From Bacteroides sp. (lineage in GTDB: Bacteria; Bacteroidota; Bacteroidia; Bacteroidales; Bacteroidaceae), in the NCBI GenBank assembly GCA_021202275.1, contig JAJQDI010000021.1, forward strand, positions 1 to 64,000: a DNA stretch of 64,000 nucleotides. The letters are read 5' to 3'. The notes under the pieces are model-generated. The model ran no database searches and was not told the origin of the DNA. It saw only the letters and a program-made list of their open reading frames with translations. Positions 27,625 through 37,913 of the stretch are shown here, piece after piece. The stretch's first letter is position 1. Every line of letters begins with the position of its first letter. Made by a program: the position numbers and the translations under genes.

Positions 27625-28908
27625 ATGAAAAGAAAGAACCTATTTTTACTGGCTCTCTTAAATGTGTTATTTATTTATAGTCAGAATCCTTACGTTGTCA
27701 CAACCTCTTCTTCTCCGTCCAATCCGGAGAATGAAGAAACCTATTTCACTGAAACCAATTTTCCATTATTAACAGTTTGTCAATGGGAACCGGGCATACG
27801 ATTCATGTTCATTCCTGATAGTAAAGATCGTTTCAAGCCGTTACTTACTTCCGCTGAAACAGGAAGAGATATAGACAATGATAAGTTCAGATACAAAATA
27901 CTGGAATTCAAAGGAACCGAAGAAGTCGAAAAAGAGACTTATGTAAGTACCAACTACCATACAAGATTCCTTTTCGTTTGTGAAGAACAGGAATTATACC
28001 ACGAGGTCAAGAATCAACGTCTGAGCGATATATGTGCCCATAACCCCAAATATAGTCTGAATGGCCTGATCTATCTGTCGGACGTGGACAAAGCCCGTGA
28101 CCTGTTGCCAGGTAAGGTCTTATACACCAAATCACCCCAAGTACGAAAAGATGACACAAACAGCCACTCCGGCTACCGGGAAGTCTCTTTACCACTCCAC
28201 ACCAGAGTGACAGTCACCCAGGTAGGAGCAGGCAGTAAAGCTTATCTGGTGAAAATCATTTTTGAAGACGATAAAGGTGAATCCTATTACATGGAAGTAG
28301 CACTGTCCAAGACCAATTCGGGAATGGATACTGCTGATTTCACGGCCGATAAGAAGTTTAATTATTTTCCTAATGCGTTCACATTCAATGACCCCAATGC
28401 AAAAGCCTCCGAAGCACTAAAATCAAAATATACCGGATTGGCCCTTTATCCTAAGATTTCGTTGGAAGTTTCTCCTGGCTCCATCGAAAATAAAGAGTCA
28501 CATACATTACTCAAATATACTCCACTCACCATTGAAGATATTGAGAACGTCTCAGATTCGCCCTCCAATGCCATTCTTAAATTAAAAGACAGGAATGGAA
28601 ATATATATTATAAAAAAGTAGATCTGAAGTATGATATTTTTATAAAGAACAATGATTACATAGAAGATCTGTTCGGATTTGGTGACCTGAGGAAGAAGTA
28701 TCCTTCAATAACTGAAGAAAACTGGGCACTGATCTCCCAGGGAGAGATCAGGCCGGGTATGAGCACAGAAGAGTGCAGGTTGGCGTTGGGTAGTCCGATA
28801 CAGATCCAGCAAAAGAGGGACTCCCGCTTTGAGACCTGGTTCTATCAGGGACAAACTGTGGAATTTGAGAACGGCAAGATCTTACGCACTGAAGGAAAAC
28901 TACTTTGA
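27625..28908 (+). CDS. Exported protein with C-terminal BamE/SmpA-like module, unknown function
   Basis: A 427-residue protein with an N-terminal signal (MKRKNLFLLALLNVLFIYSQ, cleaved near residue 20). The middle is a beta-rich region with several repeats of short SH3-like strands (about 165-260 and 285-340) that I cannot assign. The last ~60 residues (IRPGMSTEECRLALGSPIQIQ...FETWFYQGQTVEFENGKI) resemble the SmpA/OmlA (BamE) fold: the GMS-x-x-x-V/L-x-x-x-x-G-x-P motif and a final beta hairpin with G-K. That fold also occurs in many exported Bacteroidales proteins of unknown role. The SDR gene begins 2 bp after the stop, so the pair is likely an operon. Confidence 0.6.
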   Translation: MKRKNLFLLALLNVLFIYSQNPYVVTTSSSPSNPENEETYFTETNFPLLTVCQWEPGIRFMFIPDSKDRFKPLLTSAETGRDIDNDKFRYKILEFKGTEEVEKETYVSTNYHTRFLFVCEEQELYHEVKNQRLSDICAHNPKYSLNGLIYLSDVDKARDLLPGKVLYTKSPQVRKDDTNSHSGYREVSLPLHTRVTVTQVGAGSKAYLVKIIFEDDKGESYYMEVALSKTNSGMDTADFTADKKFNYFPNAFTFNDPNAKASEALKSKYTGLALYPKISLEVSPGSIENKESHTLLKYTPLTIEDIENVSDSPSNAILKLKDRNGNIYYKKVDLKYDIFIKNNDYIEDLFGFGDLRKKYPSITEENWALISQGEIRPGMSTEECRLALGSPIQIQQKRDSRFETWFYQGQTVEFENGKILRTEGKLL

Positions 28909-28910
28909 AC

Positions 28911-29642
28911 ATGCGAAAAGTCTTTATTACGGGTGGAGCCAATGGCATAGGACGAGCATTGGTAGAAAAATTCGCTCTGGCAGGATATAAAGTCGCCTTC
29001 TGTGATATAGATGAGACAGCTGGCAGGAAGTTGGAACAAGATAGCCACACACTCTTTTTTCACATAGATATCCGTAAGAAGAATGAATTGGAAGATGGGA
29101 TGCAAACCATTTTCAGACTTTGGGGCGATATAGATATCCTGATCAATAATGCCGGGATGAGTACATTCGCCCCTATTACCGAGAGTGAAGTGGAAGAATT
29201 TGACAACATTCTTTTCACAAACCTGCGCCCCGTATTCATCACGTCCCGTTGCCTTGCTCTGCATCGCCAGAAACAGTCTTCCCGAAACACATATGGACGT
29301 ATTATTAACATTTCTTCCACACGTTACCTGATGAGCGAACCGAACAGCGAAGGATATGCCGCTTCCAAAGGAGGGATATATTCCCTTACACACGCTCTGG
29401 CCTTGTCTCTGAGTCCCTTTCACATTACGGTCAACTCGATCAGTCCGGGATGGATCGAGAACAACCATTACGACCGGCTTAGCCCTCAGGATCATCTGCA
29501 ACACCCTTCCGGAAGAGTAGGCCGGCCGGAGGATATAGCTAATCTGTGTCTGTTCCTGGCCAAAGAGGAAAATGACTTCATTAATGGAGAAAATATCGTG
29601 GTCGACGGGGGTATGACTAAAAAAATGATTTATACGGAATGA
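28911..29642 (+). CDS. Short-chain dehydrogenase/reductase
   Basis: A cytoplasmic NAD(P)-dependent SDR of 243 residues. The cofactor motif GGANGIG is at residues 7-13, with the acidic residue after strand 2 in FCDIDE, which suggests NAD preference. NNAG is in ILINNAGMS, and the catalytic set is ISSTRY...YAASKGG (Ser, Tyr-x3-Lys). SPGWIE follows the Rossmann domain. I chose the ATG at 28911 over the TTG at 28905. The substrate is unknown. It is likely cotranscribed with the BamE-like gene. Confidence 0.9.
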   Translation: MRKVFITGGANGIGRALVEKFALAGYKVAFCDIDETAGRKLEQDSHTLFFHIDIRKKNELEDGMQTIFRLWGDIDILINNAGMSTFAPITESEVEEFDNILFTNLRPVFITSRCLALHRQKQSSRNTYGRIINISSTRYLMSEPNSEGYAASKGGIYSLTHALALSLSPFHITVNSISPGWIENNHYDRLSPQDHLQHPSGRVGRPEDIANLCLFLAKEENDFINGENIVVDGGMTKKMIYTE

Positions 29643-29668
29643 TACTTCAAATCTCAAAAAAAAAGTAG

Positions 29669-29676
29669 TATCTTTG
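29669..29676 (+). promoter_or_regulatory. -7 box of the carboxynorspermidine synthase gene
   Basis: TATCTTTG, 56 nt before the ATG at 29733. No clear -33 element; an A-rich tract precedes it. Confidence 0.4.
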
Positions 29677-29732
29677 TTTGTTGGTATAAATGTATATTTT
29701 TTTAATTTAAAACCTCAATTCATCACTTACAA

Positions 29733-30926
29733 ATGGGTAGAGTCCTGATTATTGGTGCAGGCGGTGTAGGAACTGTCGTTGCACACAAAGTGGCACAAAA
29801 CAGTGATATTTTTACAGATATTATGATAGCCAGCCGCACCCGGTCGAAGTGCGATGCCATCGTAGAAGCAATTGGCAATCCTGCGATACAGACAGCTCAG
29901 GTAGATGCGGATCATGTAGAAGAGCTCGTTGCTCTTTTTAATAATTTTAAACCGGAACTCGTTATCAACGTAGCACTGCCGTATCAGGATCTGACTATCA
30001 TGGAAGCCTGCCTGCAGGCTGGGGTAAATTATCTGGATACAGCCAATTACGAACCTCTGGATGAAGCTCATTTCGAATACAGCTGGCAATGGGCGTATCA
30101 CGAACGTTTCAAAGAGGCCGGATTGACCGCCATTTTAGGCTGTGGTTTTGATCCGGGTGTGAGTGGTATATTCACGGCATATGCTGCCAAACACTATTTC
30201 GATGAAATACACTACCTGGATATTGTAGATTGCAACGCGGGAGATCACCATAAAGCGTTTGCCACAAACTTCAATCCGGAGATCAATATCCGCGAGATCA
30301 CCCAGAAAGGGCGTTATTATGAAGATGGGAAATGGGTAGAAACAGGTTCGCTGGAGATCCATCAACCGATCACTTATCCCAACATTGGACCCCGGGAGTC
30401 GTATCTTCTCTACCATGAGGAACTTGAATCTTTGGTAAAAAACTATCCGACGATCAAGCGGGCACGCTTCTGGATGACTTTCGGACAAGAATACCTGACT
30501 CATTTGCGCGTCATACAAAACATAGGCATGGCCCGTATCGATGAAATAGACTACAACGGACAGAAAATCGTACCGATCCAGTTCCTGAAGGCCGTGTTGC
30601 CCAACCCACAGGATTTGGGTGAGAATTATACGGGCGAGACCTCTATCGGATGTCGGATCCGCGGGATCAAAGACGGCAAAGAACGTACCTATTATGTGTA
30701 TAACAATTGCAGTCATGAAGCCGCGTATAAGGAAACAGGAATGCAGGGAGTCAGCTACACGACCGGCGTACCGGCCATGATAGGTGCCATGATGTATTTC
30801 AAAGGATTGTGGAAACGTCCGGGAGTGAACAACGTGGAAGAGTTTGATCCCGATCCGTTTATGGATCAGCTCAACAAACAGGGATTGCCCTGGCACGAAG
30901 AGTTTGACAAAGATCTCGAACTATGA
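29733..30926 (+). CDS. Carboxynorspermidine synthase (saccharopine dehydrogenase family)
   Basis: The NADPH-dependent enzyme joins aspartate semialdehyde to a diamine (diaminopropane or putrescine) on the alternative polyamine route. The Rossmann motif GAGGVGTVVAHKVAQ (residues 7-21) opens the protein; GCGFDPGVSGIFTAYA (about 136-151), NFNPEINIREITQ and GMQGVSYTTGVPAMIGA (about 335-350) are characteristic of the CANSDH branch rather than lysine-pathway LYS9. The length of 397 is right for that branch. The decarboxylase (nspC) is not in the window. It overlaps bcp by 4 bp (ATGA) and forms an operon with it. Confidence 0.85.
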   Translation: MGRVLIIGAGGVGTVVAHKVAQNSDIFTDIMIASRTRSKCDAIVEAIGNPAIQTAQVDADHVEELVALFNNFKPELVINVALPYQDLTIMEACLQAGVNYLDTANYEPLDEAHFEYSWQWAYHERFKEAGLTAILGCGFDPGVSGIFTAYAAKHYFDEIHYLDIVDCNAGDHHKAFATNFNPEINIREITQKGRYYEDGKWVETGSLEIHQPITYPNIGPRESYLLYHEELESLVKNYPTIKRARFWMTFGQEYLTHLRVIQNIGMARIDEIDYNGQKIVPIQFLKAVLPNPQDLGENYTGETSIGCRIRGIKDGKERTYYVYNNCSHEAAYKETGMQGVSYTTGVPAMIGAMMYFKGLWKRPGVNNVEEFDPDPFMDQLNKQGLPWHEEFDKDLEL

Positions 30927-31378
30927 TACAGGTAGGAGATAAAGCACCGGATATACTAGGTAAAGACCAGAATGGAGAAGAGATCCGCCTGAGCAGCTAC
31001 AAAGGCCGGAAACTGGTATTGTATTTTTATCCCAGGGACAATACCTCCGGATGTACGGCACAAGCCTGCAACCTGCGTGACAATTATTCCGAACTACGTA
31101 AACAGGGATATGAGGTCGTCGGGGTTAGTGTAGACAATGAGCAATCACACCGGAAGTTTATAGAAAAGAATGATCTGCCTTTCCCGCTGATCGCTGATAC
31201 GGAGAAAAAACTGGTAGAGGATTTCGGAGTATGGGCTGAAAAAAAGTTATACGGACGCACCTACATGGGTACACTTCGTACAACTTTCATCATCAACGAA
31301 GAAGGTATTGTAGAACGGATCATTTCACCTAAAGAAGTAAAAACAAAAGATCATACTACGCAAATAATTAACCCGTAG
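30923..31378 (+). CDS. bcp: Thiol peroxidase, Bcp/PrxQ type
   Basis: This 151-residue peroxiredoxin reduces hydroperoxides in the cytoplasm. The peroxidatic Cys is in FYPRDNTSGCTAQACNLRD (about 36-54: P-x3-T-S-x-C). The second Cys, five residues on, is the resolving Cys of the Bcp alpha2 type. The family start VGDKAPDI and the IxxRTTFIINEEG strand near residue 115 are intact. It overlaps the previous gene by ATGA. The usual partner, thioredoxin, is not nearby. Confidence 0.95.
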   Translation: MIQVGDKAPDILGKDQNGEEIRLSSYKGRKLVLYFYPRDNTSGCTAQACNLRDNYSELRKQGYEVVGVSVDNEQSHRKFIEKNDLPFPLIADTEKKLVEDFGVWAEKKLYGRTYMGTLRTTFIINEEGIVERIISPKEVKTKDHTTQIINP

Positions 31379-31458
31379 TCTCGATTGTATAAAAGCTTCT
31401 GTTTCTCTTCTACAGCAGAGCATTTTTAGAATGGTAAGACTGCAAAACAACTATTTTT

Positions 31459-32496
31459 ATGGCAAAGAAAAATGAACTAAATTTTGAAACAGAAAATAAA
31501 TTGAATACGAACGAAAAATTAAAGGCTTTACAAGCCGCTATGGATAAGATAGAGAAAAACTTCGGTAAAGGCTCTATCATGAAAATGGGGGACGATAGTG
31601 TAGAACAGGTAGAAGTGATCCCTACCGGGTCCATTGCGCTGAACAACGCATTGGGAGTAGGTGGTTACCCACGTGGCAGGATCATCGAAATATACGGTCC
31701 GGAATCTTCCGGGAAAACCACGTTGGCTATCCATGCCATCGCGGAAGCCCAGAAAGCGGGTGGTATCGCTGCTTTTATCGATGCCGAACATGCTTTTGAT
31801 CGTTTTTATGCTGCCAAATTGGGAGTAAATATTGATGATCTCTGGATCTCACAACCAGATAATGGAGAACAAGCTCTGGAAATCGCAGAACAATTGATCC
31901 GCTCTTCGGCCATTGATATCATTGTGATCGACTCGGTAGCTGCCCTGACTCCCAAAGCGGAGATCGAAGGAGACATGGGAGACAACAAAGTCGGTTTGCA
32001 GGCACGTCTGATGTCACAAGCTCTGCGTAAACTGACCGCGGCGGTTAATAAAACCAATACAACCTGTATATTTATTAACCAGTTGCGTGAAAAGATCGGT
32101 GTTATGTTCGGAAATCCCGAAACAACTACCGGGGGTAACGCCCTGAAGTTCTACGCATCGGTACGCCTGGACATCCGCCGCGCCCAACAGCTGAAAGAAG
32201 GAGAAGAGGTGATCGGTAACCAGACCCGTGTGAAGGTGGTAAAAAACAAAGTGGCCCCTCCTTTCCGGAAAGTAGAATTCGATATCATGTTCGGAGAAGG
32301 TATTTCACGTACAGGAGAGATCCTGGACCTGGGAGCGGATTTAGGAATTATCAAGAAAAGTGGCTCCTGGTATAGTTATAATGATACCAAGCTGGCACAA
32401 GGTCGCGATGCCTCCAAACAGTGTATCGCAGATAATCCGGAACTCGCAGAAGAACTGGAAGCGCTGATCGCAGAAGCACTGAAAGAAAAGAAATAA
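31459..32496 (+). CDS. recA: Recombinase RecA
   Basis: The DNA strand-exchange ATPase has 345 residues. Walker A is GPESSGKTT (about 78-86), Walker B is [10 protein letters not shown], and the L1/L2 DNA loops are seen at [20 protein letters not shown] and [27 protein letters not shown]. The C-terminal domain ends in an acidic/Lys tail. It has a normal length and no intein. It is followed by a terminator at 32518-32548. I found no convincing SOS box upstream, and a LexA site for this phylum is not readable by eye. Confidence 0.97.
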   Translation: MAKKNELNFETENKLNTNEKLKALQAAMDKIEKNFGKGSIMKMGDDSVEQVEVIPTGSIALNNALGVGGYPRGRIIEIYGPESSGKTTLAIHAIAEAQKAGGIAAFIDAEHAFDRFYAAKLGVNIDDLWISQPDNGEQALEIAEQLIRSSAIDIIVIDSVAALTPKAEIEGDMGDNKVGLQARLMSQALRKLTAAVNKTNTTCIFINQLREKIGVMFGNPETTTGGNALKFYASVRLDIRRAQQLKEGEEVIGNQTRVKVVKNKVAPPFRKVEFDIMFGEGISRTGEILDLGADLGIIKKSGSWYSYNDTKLAQGRDASKQCIADNPELAEELEALIAEALKEKK

Positions 32497-32517
32497 ATAT
32501 CTTTTCTCAGATACAGG

Positions 32518-32548
32518 AAAGAGTGGAAAGTTTTTTTCACTCTTTTTT
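32518..32548 (+). terminator. recA terminator
   Basis: AAAGAGTG (32518-32525) pairs with CACTCTTT (32538-32545), with T runs in the loop and after the stem. Confidence 0.6.
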
Positions 32549-32616
32549 ATACATTCGTGTAACAAACATTCTCTTCCTTACGTCTAAAAGATAAAATGAA
32601 GACAACAATACACTGA

Positions 32617-33117
32617 ATGGACGCTGAAATTTTTAAAAGGAAATTTCTACCCTACCACAAAAGACTATACTACATTGCCTACCGATTGTTGGAAAACGAA
32701 GCGGACGCACAGGATATAGTACAGGAGGCTTATCTGAAAATGTGGAACAAGCGGGAAGGACTGACAATGATCAGCAATCCGGAAGCATTCAGTGTTACAC
32801 TGGTCAGAAATATATGTTTTGATCTTCTACGTTCCGGGAAATATCTGCTGCAAAGACAATGCGTGGAACTGGCGGCGATACACGAGCAGCCACAAAGCGA
32901 TCGGTCCGAAGAAAAAGAACAGGCGCGTATGATCCGGCAACTGATCGCCACGCTGCCCGAACAACAGCAACAGATCATTACTTTACGGGATATCCGGGAA
33001 TGCAGCTACGAAGAGATAGAAAAGATCACGGGACTTTCCGCTGTAAATATCCGGGTGATCTTGTCAAGAGCCAGAAAAAAGATTCGTGAACAATTCAACA
33101 GAAAGGAGCTATCATGA
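32617..33117 (+). CDS. ECF RNA polymerase sigma factor
   Basis: A 166-residue ECF sigma factor with region 2 (YRLLENEADAQDIVQEAYLKMW, about 21-42) and region 4 (LPEQQQQIITLRDIRECSYEEIEKITGLSAVNIRVILSRARKKIRE, about 111-157); no region 3 and no signal. It directs transcription of a small regulon, usually including its own operon. It overlaps the anti-sigma-like gene by 4 bp (ATGA), the common layout for a sigma/anti-sigma pair. The stimulus is unknown. Confidence 0.92.
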   Translation: MDAEIFKRKFLPYHKRLYYIAYRLLENEADAQDIVQEAYLKMWNKREGLTMISNPEAFSVTLVRNICFDLLRSGKYLLQRQCVELAAIHEQPQSDRSEEKEQARMIRQLIATLPEQQQQIITLRDIRECSYEEIEKITGLSAVNIRVILSRARKKIREQFNRKELS

Positions 33118-33623
33118 ATAACGAGGAGTTGAAAAAATTATTGAATGACTTTTACGAAGGAGTGACTACCGAAGAGGAAGAGATGTTATTAAAAGACTAT
33201 TTCCTGACTGAAGAGATACCGGAAGAGTTTGCCACAGACAGTTCTTTCTTCACGACACTCTATACGGCTCAGGAACCGGAATGTCCTGTTGCACTGGAAA
33301 CCAATCTGATGAAGATGATTGATAAAAAAGCAGAAGAAGAAAGGATCTTTTTCCACCGTCACCGCACCCGTCAACGGTGGCGCTGGTCGGGAGGGATTGC
33401 GGCCACCCTGCTATTATTAGTCGTACTGGGATACAACTTAGCCACTTTCCGGCAGACCTTGCCTAAAGACACCTTTACAGATCCTCAGGAGGCTTATCTG
33501 GCCCTACAGGCTACTTTGAGGGAAGTTTCCAATGAGCTCAATTCCGGGCTCAGTCAATGGAGTGAAACTAAAAAAGAGATCAGACATATCAATCAGGAGA
33601 TCATACAGGAAATCAGACAATAA
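33114..33623 (+). CDS. Putative anti-sigma factor, single-span membrane protein
   Basis: A 169-residue protein with an acidic N-terminal cytoplasmic part (MNNEELKKLLNDFYEGVTTEEEE, about 1-75), one hydrophobic helix (GGIAATLLLLVVLGYNLATF, about 92-111) preceded by basic residues, and a short coiled-coil-like periplasmic tail. The shape and the overlap with the sigma gene point to an anti-sigma factor, although no zinc HxxxCxxC motif is present. It is followed 5 bp later by the DUF4252 gene. Confidence 0.65.
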   Translation: MNNEELKKLLNDFYEGVTTEEEEMLLKDYFLTEEIPEEFATDSSFFTTLYTAQEPECPVALETNLMKMIDKKAEEERIFFHRHRTRQRWRWSGGIAATLLLLVVLGYNLATFRQTLPKDTFTDPQEAYLALQATLREVSNELNSGLSQWSETKKEIRHINQEIIQEIRQ

Positions 33624-33628
33624 AACAT

Positions 33629-34369
33629 ATGAAAGCAATCAAACTCGCTCTGACATGTATCGGATGCCTTTTCATTTCTATGGGTATGAAAGGCCAAAGC
33701 AGTATTTTCGATAAATACAATGATATGCAAAATGTATCTTCGGTATTTATCTCAAAAGCTATGATAGAGATGCAGCCTAAACTCTATACAAATGACGTAT
33801 ATATCGGTAAAGTGGCCGGAAAGCTGGATGGTGTATATGTGATCTCTACCCTGGACAATAAGATTAAACAGAACCTGCGTAAAGATATTGATGATCTGAT
33901 CAAAAAAGGCAAATACGAATTACTGATGAAGCAGAAAGGGATAACTTCCAGTTCGGCTTTCTACATCAGAAAGAAAGGGGATAGAATACAGGAACTTGTT
34001 ATGATCTCTGACGGAGCTTCCAAATTAAACTTCACACAACTTGTAGGAGATCTGACCCTGGAAGATATACAAAATATCACCAAACGTCAGATGGCACATA
34101 TAAATCTTCCTCAAAACTGGGAAAACTACCAGGATAGAGCACTGGCAGGGCTGGAAAAAGGATTGAAAAGCCTGGAAGGGCTTAAAGACATGAAGAGGGA
34201 TTTTGACTTTGAATCATTGAAAGGTCTCGGAGACCTTAAAGAACTGGAGTCACTTAAAGATTTGGATCTGGATATGTATATGGATATAGAAAAGATAAAG
34301 AAAGAAATAGAACAGGCTATTTCTTCCATGAAAAAAGAGAAGAAAAAACTATCTTACCATCAGTTATAA
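33629..34369 (+). CDS. DUF4252-family protein
   Basis: A 246-residue exported protein (signal MKAIKLALTCIGCLFISMGMKGQ). The DUF4252 domain covers about 24-155 and contains FDKYNDMQNVSSVFISKAM and DGVYVISTLDNK. The C-terminal third is a charged, coiled-coil-like helix (Leu/Lys/Glu repeats, about 165-240), with LKGLGDLKELESLKDLD-like repetition. The function is unknown; in Bacteroidetes the family often lies beside an ECF sigma operon, as here, suggesting a regulated envelope component. It ends at the terminator 34378-34413. Confidence 0.75.
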   Translation: MKAIKLALTCIGCLFISMGMKGQSSIFDKYNDMQNVSSVFISKAMIEMQPKLYTNDVYIGKVAGKLDGVYVISTLDNKIKQNLRKDIDDLIKKGKYELLMKQKGITSSSAFYIRKKGDRIQELVMISDGASKLNFTQLVGDLTLEDIQNITKRQMAHINLPQNWENYQDRALAGLEKGLKSLEGLKDMKRDFDFESLKGLGDLKELESLKDLDLDMYMDIEKIKKEIEQAISSMKKEKKKLSYHQL

Positions 34370-34377
34370 GTCTATTT

Positions 34378-34413
34378 GATACAAAAGCCGGATTAACCTC
34401 CGGCTTTTGTATC
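34378..34413. terminator. Bidirectional terminator of the sigma operon
   Basis: A perfect 14-bp stem (34378-34391 with 34400-34413, GATACAAAAGCCGG) sits between convergent genes. Confidence 0.85.
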
Positions 34414-34432
34414 AAAATGAGGATCAGATGAC

Positions 34433-35017
34433 CTATAATTCTTCGCCCCGGATCCCCAATGCCTGCATCAGGGGATAGGCCAGAGTTTCCGAACATACAT
34501 TTCCTTTCTCACTTCTCTCGCTCATCACAAAATTCACGAATTGTTTACCGGATTTACCGGCAGCATTCGAATACAGTTCCTCTTCATAAACCTCTTCAAA
34601 ACCTATAAGTACCAATTTTCTGACAGAAGTTGCTTCTGACAGGATCCGTAACATATCTTCATAGAGATCTTCCCTGCTTACCATATCTTCAGGAGAAACA
34701 GTAGCAAACCTGAATTCGCCCAACTGATCGGAAAAACCGACTCCATCCAGTTCATCCCGTAATCCTGAAGGTATACAATGCTGCAACTGATCATTTTCCT
34801 TATCATATATCCAGATCACCTGAACCTGCTGATCAGGCCGGTTTTCTTCCAGACCGGCATCCAGTGCAAACAAGATCATCAGTTCCGCAACATCTACCTT
34901 TTTCAAAGAGCGTCCTAAAACTTTCTCAAAATATCCTTTCAGATCAGATATCACAAAATTAAGATAAGCGGCATCTATCAGAAAAACATTCTCCGGAAAT
35001 TCTATTTGTGTATGCAT
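34433..35017 (-). CDS. Conserved hypothetical protein (DUF6621-like)
   Basis: A 194-residue soluble acidic protein, starting MHTQIEFPENVFLIDAAYLNFVISDLKGYFEKVLGRSLKKVDVAEL. It has alternating beta-alpha segments (LMILFALDAGLEE, VQVIWIYDKEND, RKLVLIGFEEVYEE) suggestive of a Rossmann-like or PIN-like fold, with conserved Asp residues at strand ends; that is only a guess. I chose the ATG at 35017 because the -7 box at 35040-35047 lies inside the longer frame. It is monocistronic and convergent with the DUF4252 gene. Confidence 0.55.
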   Translation of the reverse strand: MHTQIEFPENVFLIDAAYLNFVISDLKGYFEKVLGRSLKKVDVAELMILFALDAGLEENRPDQQVQVIWIYDKENDQLQHCIPSGLRDELDGVGFSDQLGEFRFATVSPEDMVSREDLYEDMLRILSEATSVRKLVLIGFEEVYEEELYSNAAGKSGKQFVNFVMSERSEKGNVCSETLAYPLMQALGIRGEEL

Positions 35018-35039
35018 ACGATAATTTAAAGTGAAACGA

Positions 35040-35072
35040 CAAAGATACAATATTTATCCATGTCTCTATCAA
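35040..35072 (-). promoter_or_regulatory. Promoter of the hypothetical gene at 34433
   Basis: TTG at 35070-35072, a 22-nt spacer and TATCTTTG at 35040-35047. This decides the start codon of the downstream gene. Confidence 0.55.
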
Positions 35073-35282
35073 CAGCGTGTAAAAACCATCCTGCTGAGCC
35101 TCATTCCTTACTATACTTCTGACAGTAATAGCTTGTCTATCACTATACGAACAAGGTGTATAAACTGTCTTATTGTCTTACTTCTCCCGGAAATGCTGTT
35201 TTTTTGTCATTTTTAGTAAACTGGCAGATCTTTTGTATTTTATCAGGTGTTATAATGTACTGATTCAAAGAAAAAAACGGAT

Positions 35283-37874
35283 ATGAACTTCAATAATTTT
35301 ACAATCAAATCACAAGAAGCTGTACAGGAGGCCATAAATCTGGCACAAAGTCGCAGTCAACAAGCTATAGAGACTTCCCATCTGCTCTACGGAGTAATGA
35401 AAGTAGGAGAAAATGTGATCAACTTTATTTTCCAGAAACTGGGAATGAATGCTCAACAGATTTCCCAGATCCTCGACAGACAGATTGATTCGCTTCCCAA
35501 AGTGTCAGGAGGCGAACCCTATCTCAGTCGGGAAACCAATGAGGTATTGCAAAAAGCAACTCATTTCTCCAAAGAGATGGGAGATGAGTTCGTTTCTCTG
35601 GAACATCTGTTACTGGCTCTGCTTACTGTAAAAAGTACAACCGCTACCATACTGAAAGACGCGGGGATGTCCGGAAAAGAACTGCGCATTGCCATCAACG
35701 AACTGCGCAAAGGTGAAAAGGTCACTTCACAATCCAGCGAAGAGACTTATCAATCCCTGGAAAAGTATGCGATTAATCTGAATGAAGCAGCCCGGAGCGG
35801 CAAACTGGACCCGGTGATCGGTCGCGACGATGAAATACGCCGCGTGTTGCAGATCCTGAGCCGACGCACAAAAAACAATCCGATCCTGATCGGAGAACCC
35901 GGAACCGGGAAAACCGCGATCGTAGAGGGCCTTGCCCACCGTATACTGCGCGGAGATGTGCCGGAGAATCTGAAAAACAAACAGGTATATTCACTGGATA
36001 TGGGGGCACTGGTAGCAGGTGCCAAATACAAAGGAGAATTTGAAGAGCGTCTCAAAGCGGTAATTAACGAAGTGATCAAATCAGACGGGAACATCATCCT
36101 GTTCATTGATGAGATCCATACATTGGTAGGAGCCGGCAAAGGAGAAGGAGCGATGGATGCTGCCAATATCCTTAAACCGGCACTGGCCCGGGGTGAATTA
36201 CGCTCTATCGGTGCTACTACATTAGATGAATATCAGAAATATTTTGAGAAAGACAAAGCCCTTGAACGACGCTTCCAGATCGTACCGGTCAACGAACCGG
36301 ATATTCTGAGCACAATTTCTATCCTGCGCGGACTGAAAGAACGGTATGAGAATCACCACCACGTAAGGATCAAAGACGATGCTATTATCGCTGCTGTAGA
36401 GCTGAGCAACCGCTACATTACAGAGCGTTTTCTGCCGGATAAAGCCATTGACCTGATGGATGAGGCCGCCTCTAAACTGCGTATGGAAGTGGATTCTGTA
36501 CCGCAAGCGTTGGATGAGATCAGCCGCAAGATCAAACAACTTGAAATTGAACGGGAAGCTATCAAAAGGGAAAAAGATCAGGCCAAATTAGAGTTTCTGA
36601 ACAAAGAACTTGCAGAACTGAAAGAGCAGGAAAATTCATATAAAGCGAAATGGCAGAACGAAAAAAATCTGGTAGACATCATCCAGCAGAACAAGGTGGA
36701 GATTGAGAACCTGAAATTCGAAGCCGACAAGGCAGAGCATGAAGGGGACTATGGCAGGGTAGCAGAGATCCGTTACGGTAAGCTGCAGGAACTCCAGAAA
36801 GAGATAGATCAGACTCAGGAGAAATTGTACGCAATGCAGGGAGATAGTGCTATGATCAAAGAAGAGGTAGATTCGGAAGATATAGCCGATGTAGTATCCC
36901 GCTGGACCGGAATTCCTGTAAGTAAGATGCTGCAAAGCGAAAAAGAAAAACTGCTGCATCTGGAAGAGGAACTTCACAAGCGGGTGATCGGGCAGGACGA
37001 AGCAATCCGGGCCGTATCTGATGCAGTGCGTCGCAGCCGTGCCGGATTGCAGGACCCGAAACGTCCGATCGGCTCCTTCATCTTCCTCGGTACAACGGGC
37101 GTAGGTAAAACCGAGTTGGCCAAAGCACTGGCAGAGTTCCTTTTTGATGATGAATCCATGATGACCCGGATCGATATGAGTGAATATCAGGAAAAGCATA
37201 GTGTTTCTCGTCTGGTCGGCGCTCCTCCGGGATATGTCGGATATGATGAAGGAGGACAATTGACCGAGGCTATCCGTCGCAAACCTTATTCAGTGGTGCT
37301 CTTCGACGAGATAGAAAAAGCTCATCCGGATGTATTCAATATTTTGTTGCAGGTTCTTGATGACGGCAGACTGACAGATAACAAAGGTCGCTTAGTAAAC
37401 TTCAAGAATACCATCATCATTATGACCTCTAACCTGGGAAGCGCTTATATCCAGGGGCAGATGGAGAAGATCAACGAAAGCAACAAAGAGAGTATCATTG
37501 AAGAAACCAAGAATGAGGTGATGAGTATGCTTCGCAAAACCATCCGCCCCGAATTCCTCAATCGTATTGATGAGACGATCATGTTCCTTCCACTGACAGA
37601 ACAGGAAATCGAACAAATCGTTCTTTTACAGATCAAAGGTGTGCGGCAGATGTTGCAGAACAACGGCGTAGAGCTCCACCTTTCTGAGAAAGCGATCCAT
37701 TTCCTCTCACAGGCAGGATATGACCCGGAATTCGGAGCCCGCCCTGTGAAAAGAGCTATACAACGTTATCTGCTGAACGATTTGTCTAAAAAACTACTTA
37801 GTCAGGAAATAGATCGCAGCAAACCGATACAGGTAGAAGCAAATGAGTATGGACTAACGTTTCACAATGAATAA
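35283..37874 (+). CDS. clpB: ATP-dependent chaperone ClpB
   Basis: The disaggregase partner of DnaK has 863 residues. In order: the N domain (two Clp_N repeats, 1-150), AAA+ domain 1 with Walker [14 protein letters not shown] (about 205-217), the long coiled-coil middle domain (about 405-525, Lys/Glu rich), AAA+ domain 2 with Walker [11 protein letters not shown] (about 603-612) and the sensor region FLNRIDE. The length and middle domain separate it from ClpA/ClpC. It is monocistronic. About 420 nt are kept between the DnaK-unrelated upstream gene and the ATG, but no clear TAnnTTTG box could be assigned. Confidence 0.96.
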   Translation: MNFNNFTIKSQEAVQEAINLAQSRSQQAIETSHLLYGVMKVGENVINFIFQKLGMNAQQISQILDRQIDSLPKVSGGEPYLSRETNEVLQKATHFSKEMGDEFVSLEHLLLALLTVKSTTATILKDAGMSGKELRIAINELRKGEKVTSQSSEETYQSLEKYAINLNEAARSGKLDPVIGRDDEIRRVLQILSRRTKNNPILIGEPGTGKTAIVEGLAHRILRGDVPENLKNKQVYSLDMGALVAGAKYKGEFEERLKAVINEVIKSDGNIILFIDEIHTLVGAGKGEGAMDAANILKPALARGELRSIGATTLDEYQKYFEKDKALERRFQIVPVNEPDILSTISILRGLKERYENHHHVRIKDDAIIAAVELSNRYITERFLPDKAIDLMDEAASKLRMEVDSVPQALDEISRKIKQLEIEREAIKREKDQAKLEFLNKELAELKEQENSYKAKWQNEKNLVDIIQQNKVEIENLKFEADKAEHEGDYGRVAEIRYGKLQELQKEIDQTQEKLYAMQGDSAMIKEEVDSEDIADVVSRWTGIPVSKMLQSEKEKLLHLEEELHKRVIGQDEAIRAVSDAVRRSRAGLQDPKRPIGSFIFLGTTGVGKTELAKALAEFLFDDESMMTRIDMSEYQEKHSVSRLVGAPPGYVGYDEGGQLTEAIRRKPYSVVLFDEIEKAHPDVFNILLQVLDDGRLTDNKGRLVNFKNTIIIMTSNLGSAYIQGQMEKINESNKESIIEETKNEVMSMLRKTIRPEFLNRIDETIMFLPLTEQEIEQIVLLQIKGVRQMLQNNGVELHLSEKAIHFLSQAGYDPEFGARPVKRAIQRYLLNDLSKKLLSQEIDRSKPIQVEANEYGLTFHNE

Positions 37875-37913
37875 GAACAAGACCGGAGATAAATAAAATA
37901 ATCGGGAAAGACT

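Noticed and set aside
36974-37159. Minus-strand frames within clpB and other genes (many shadows)
   Set aside because: They lie opposite highly conserved coding sequence and have no independent support.
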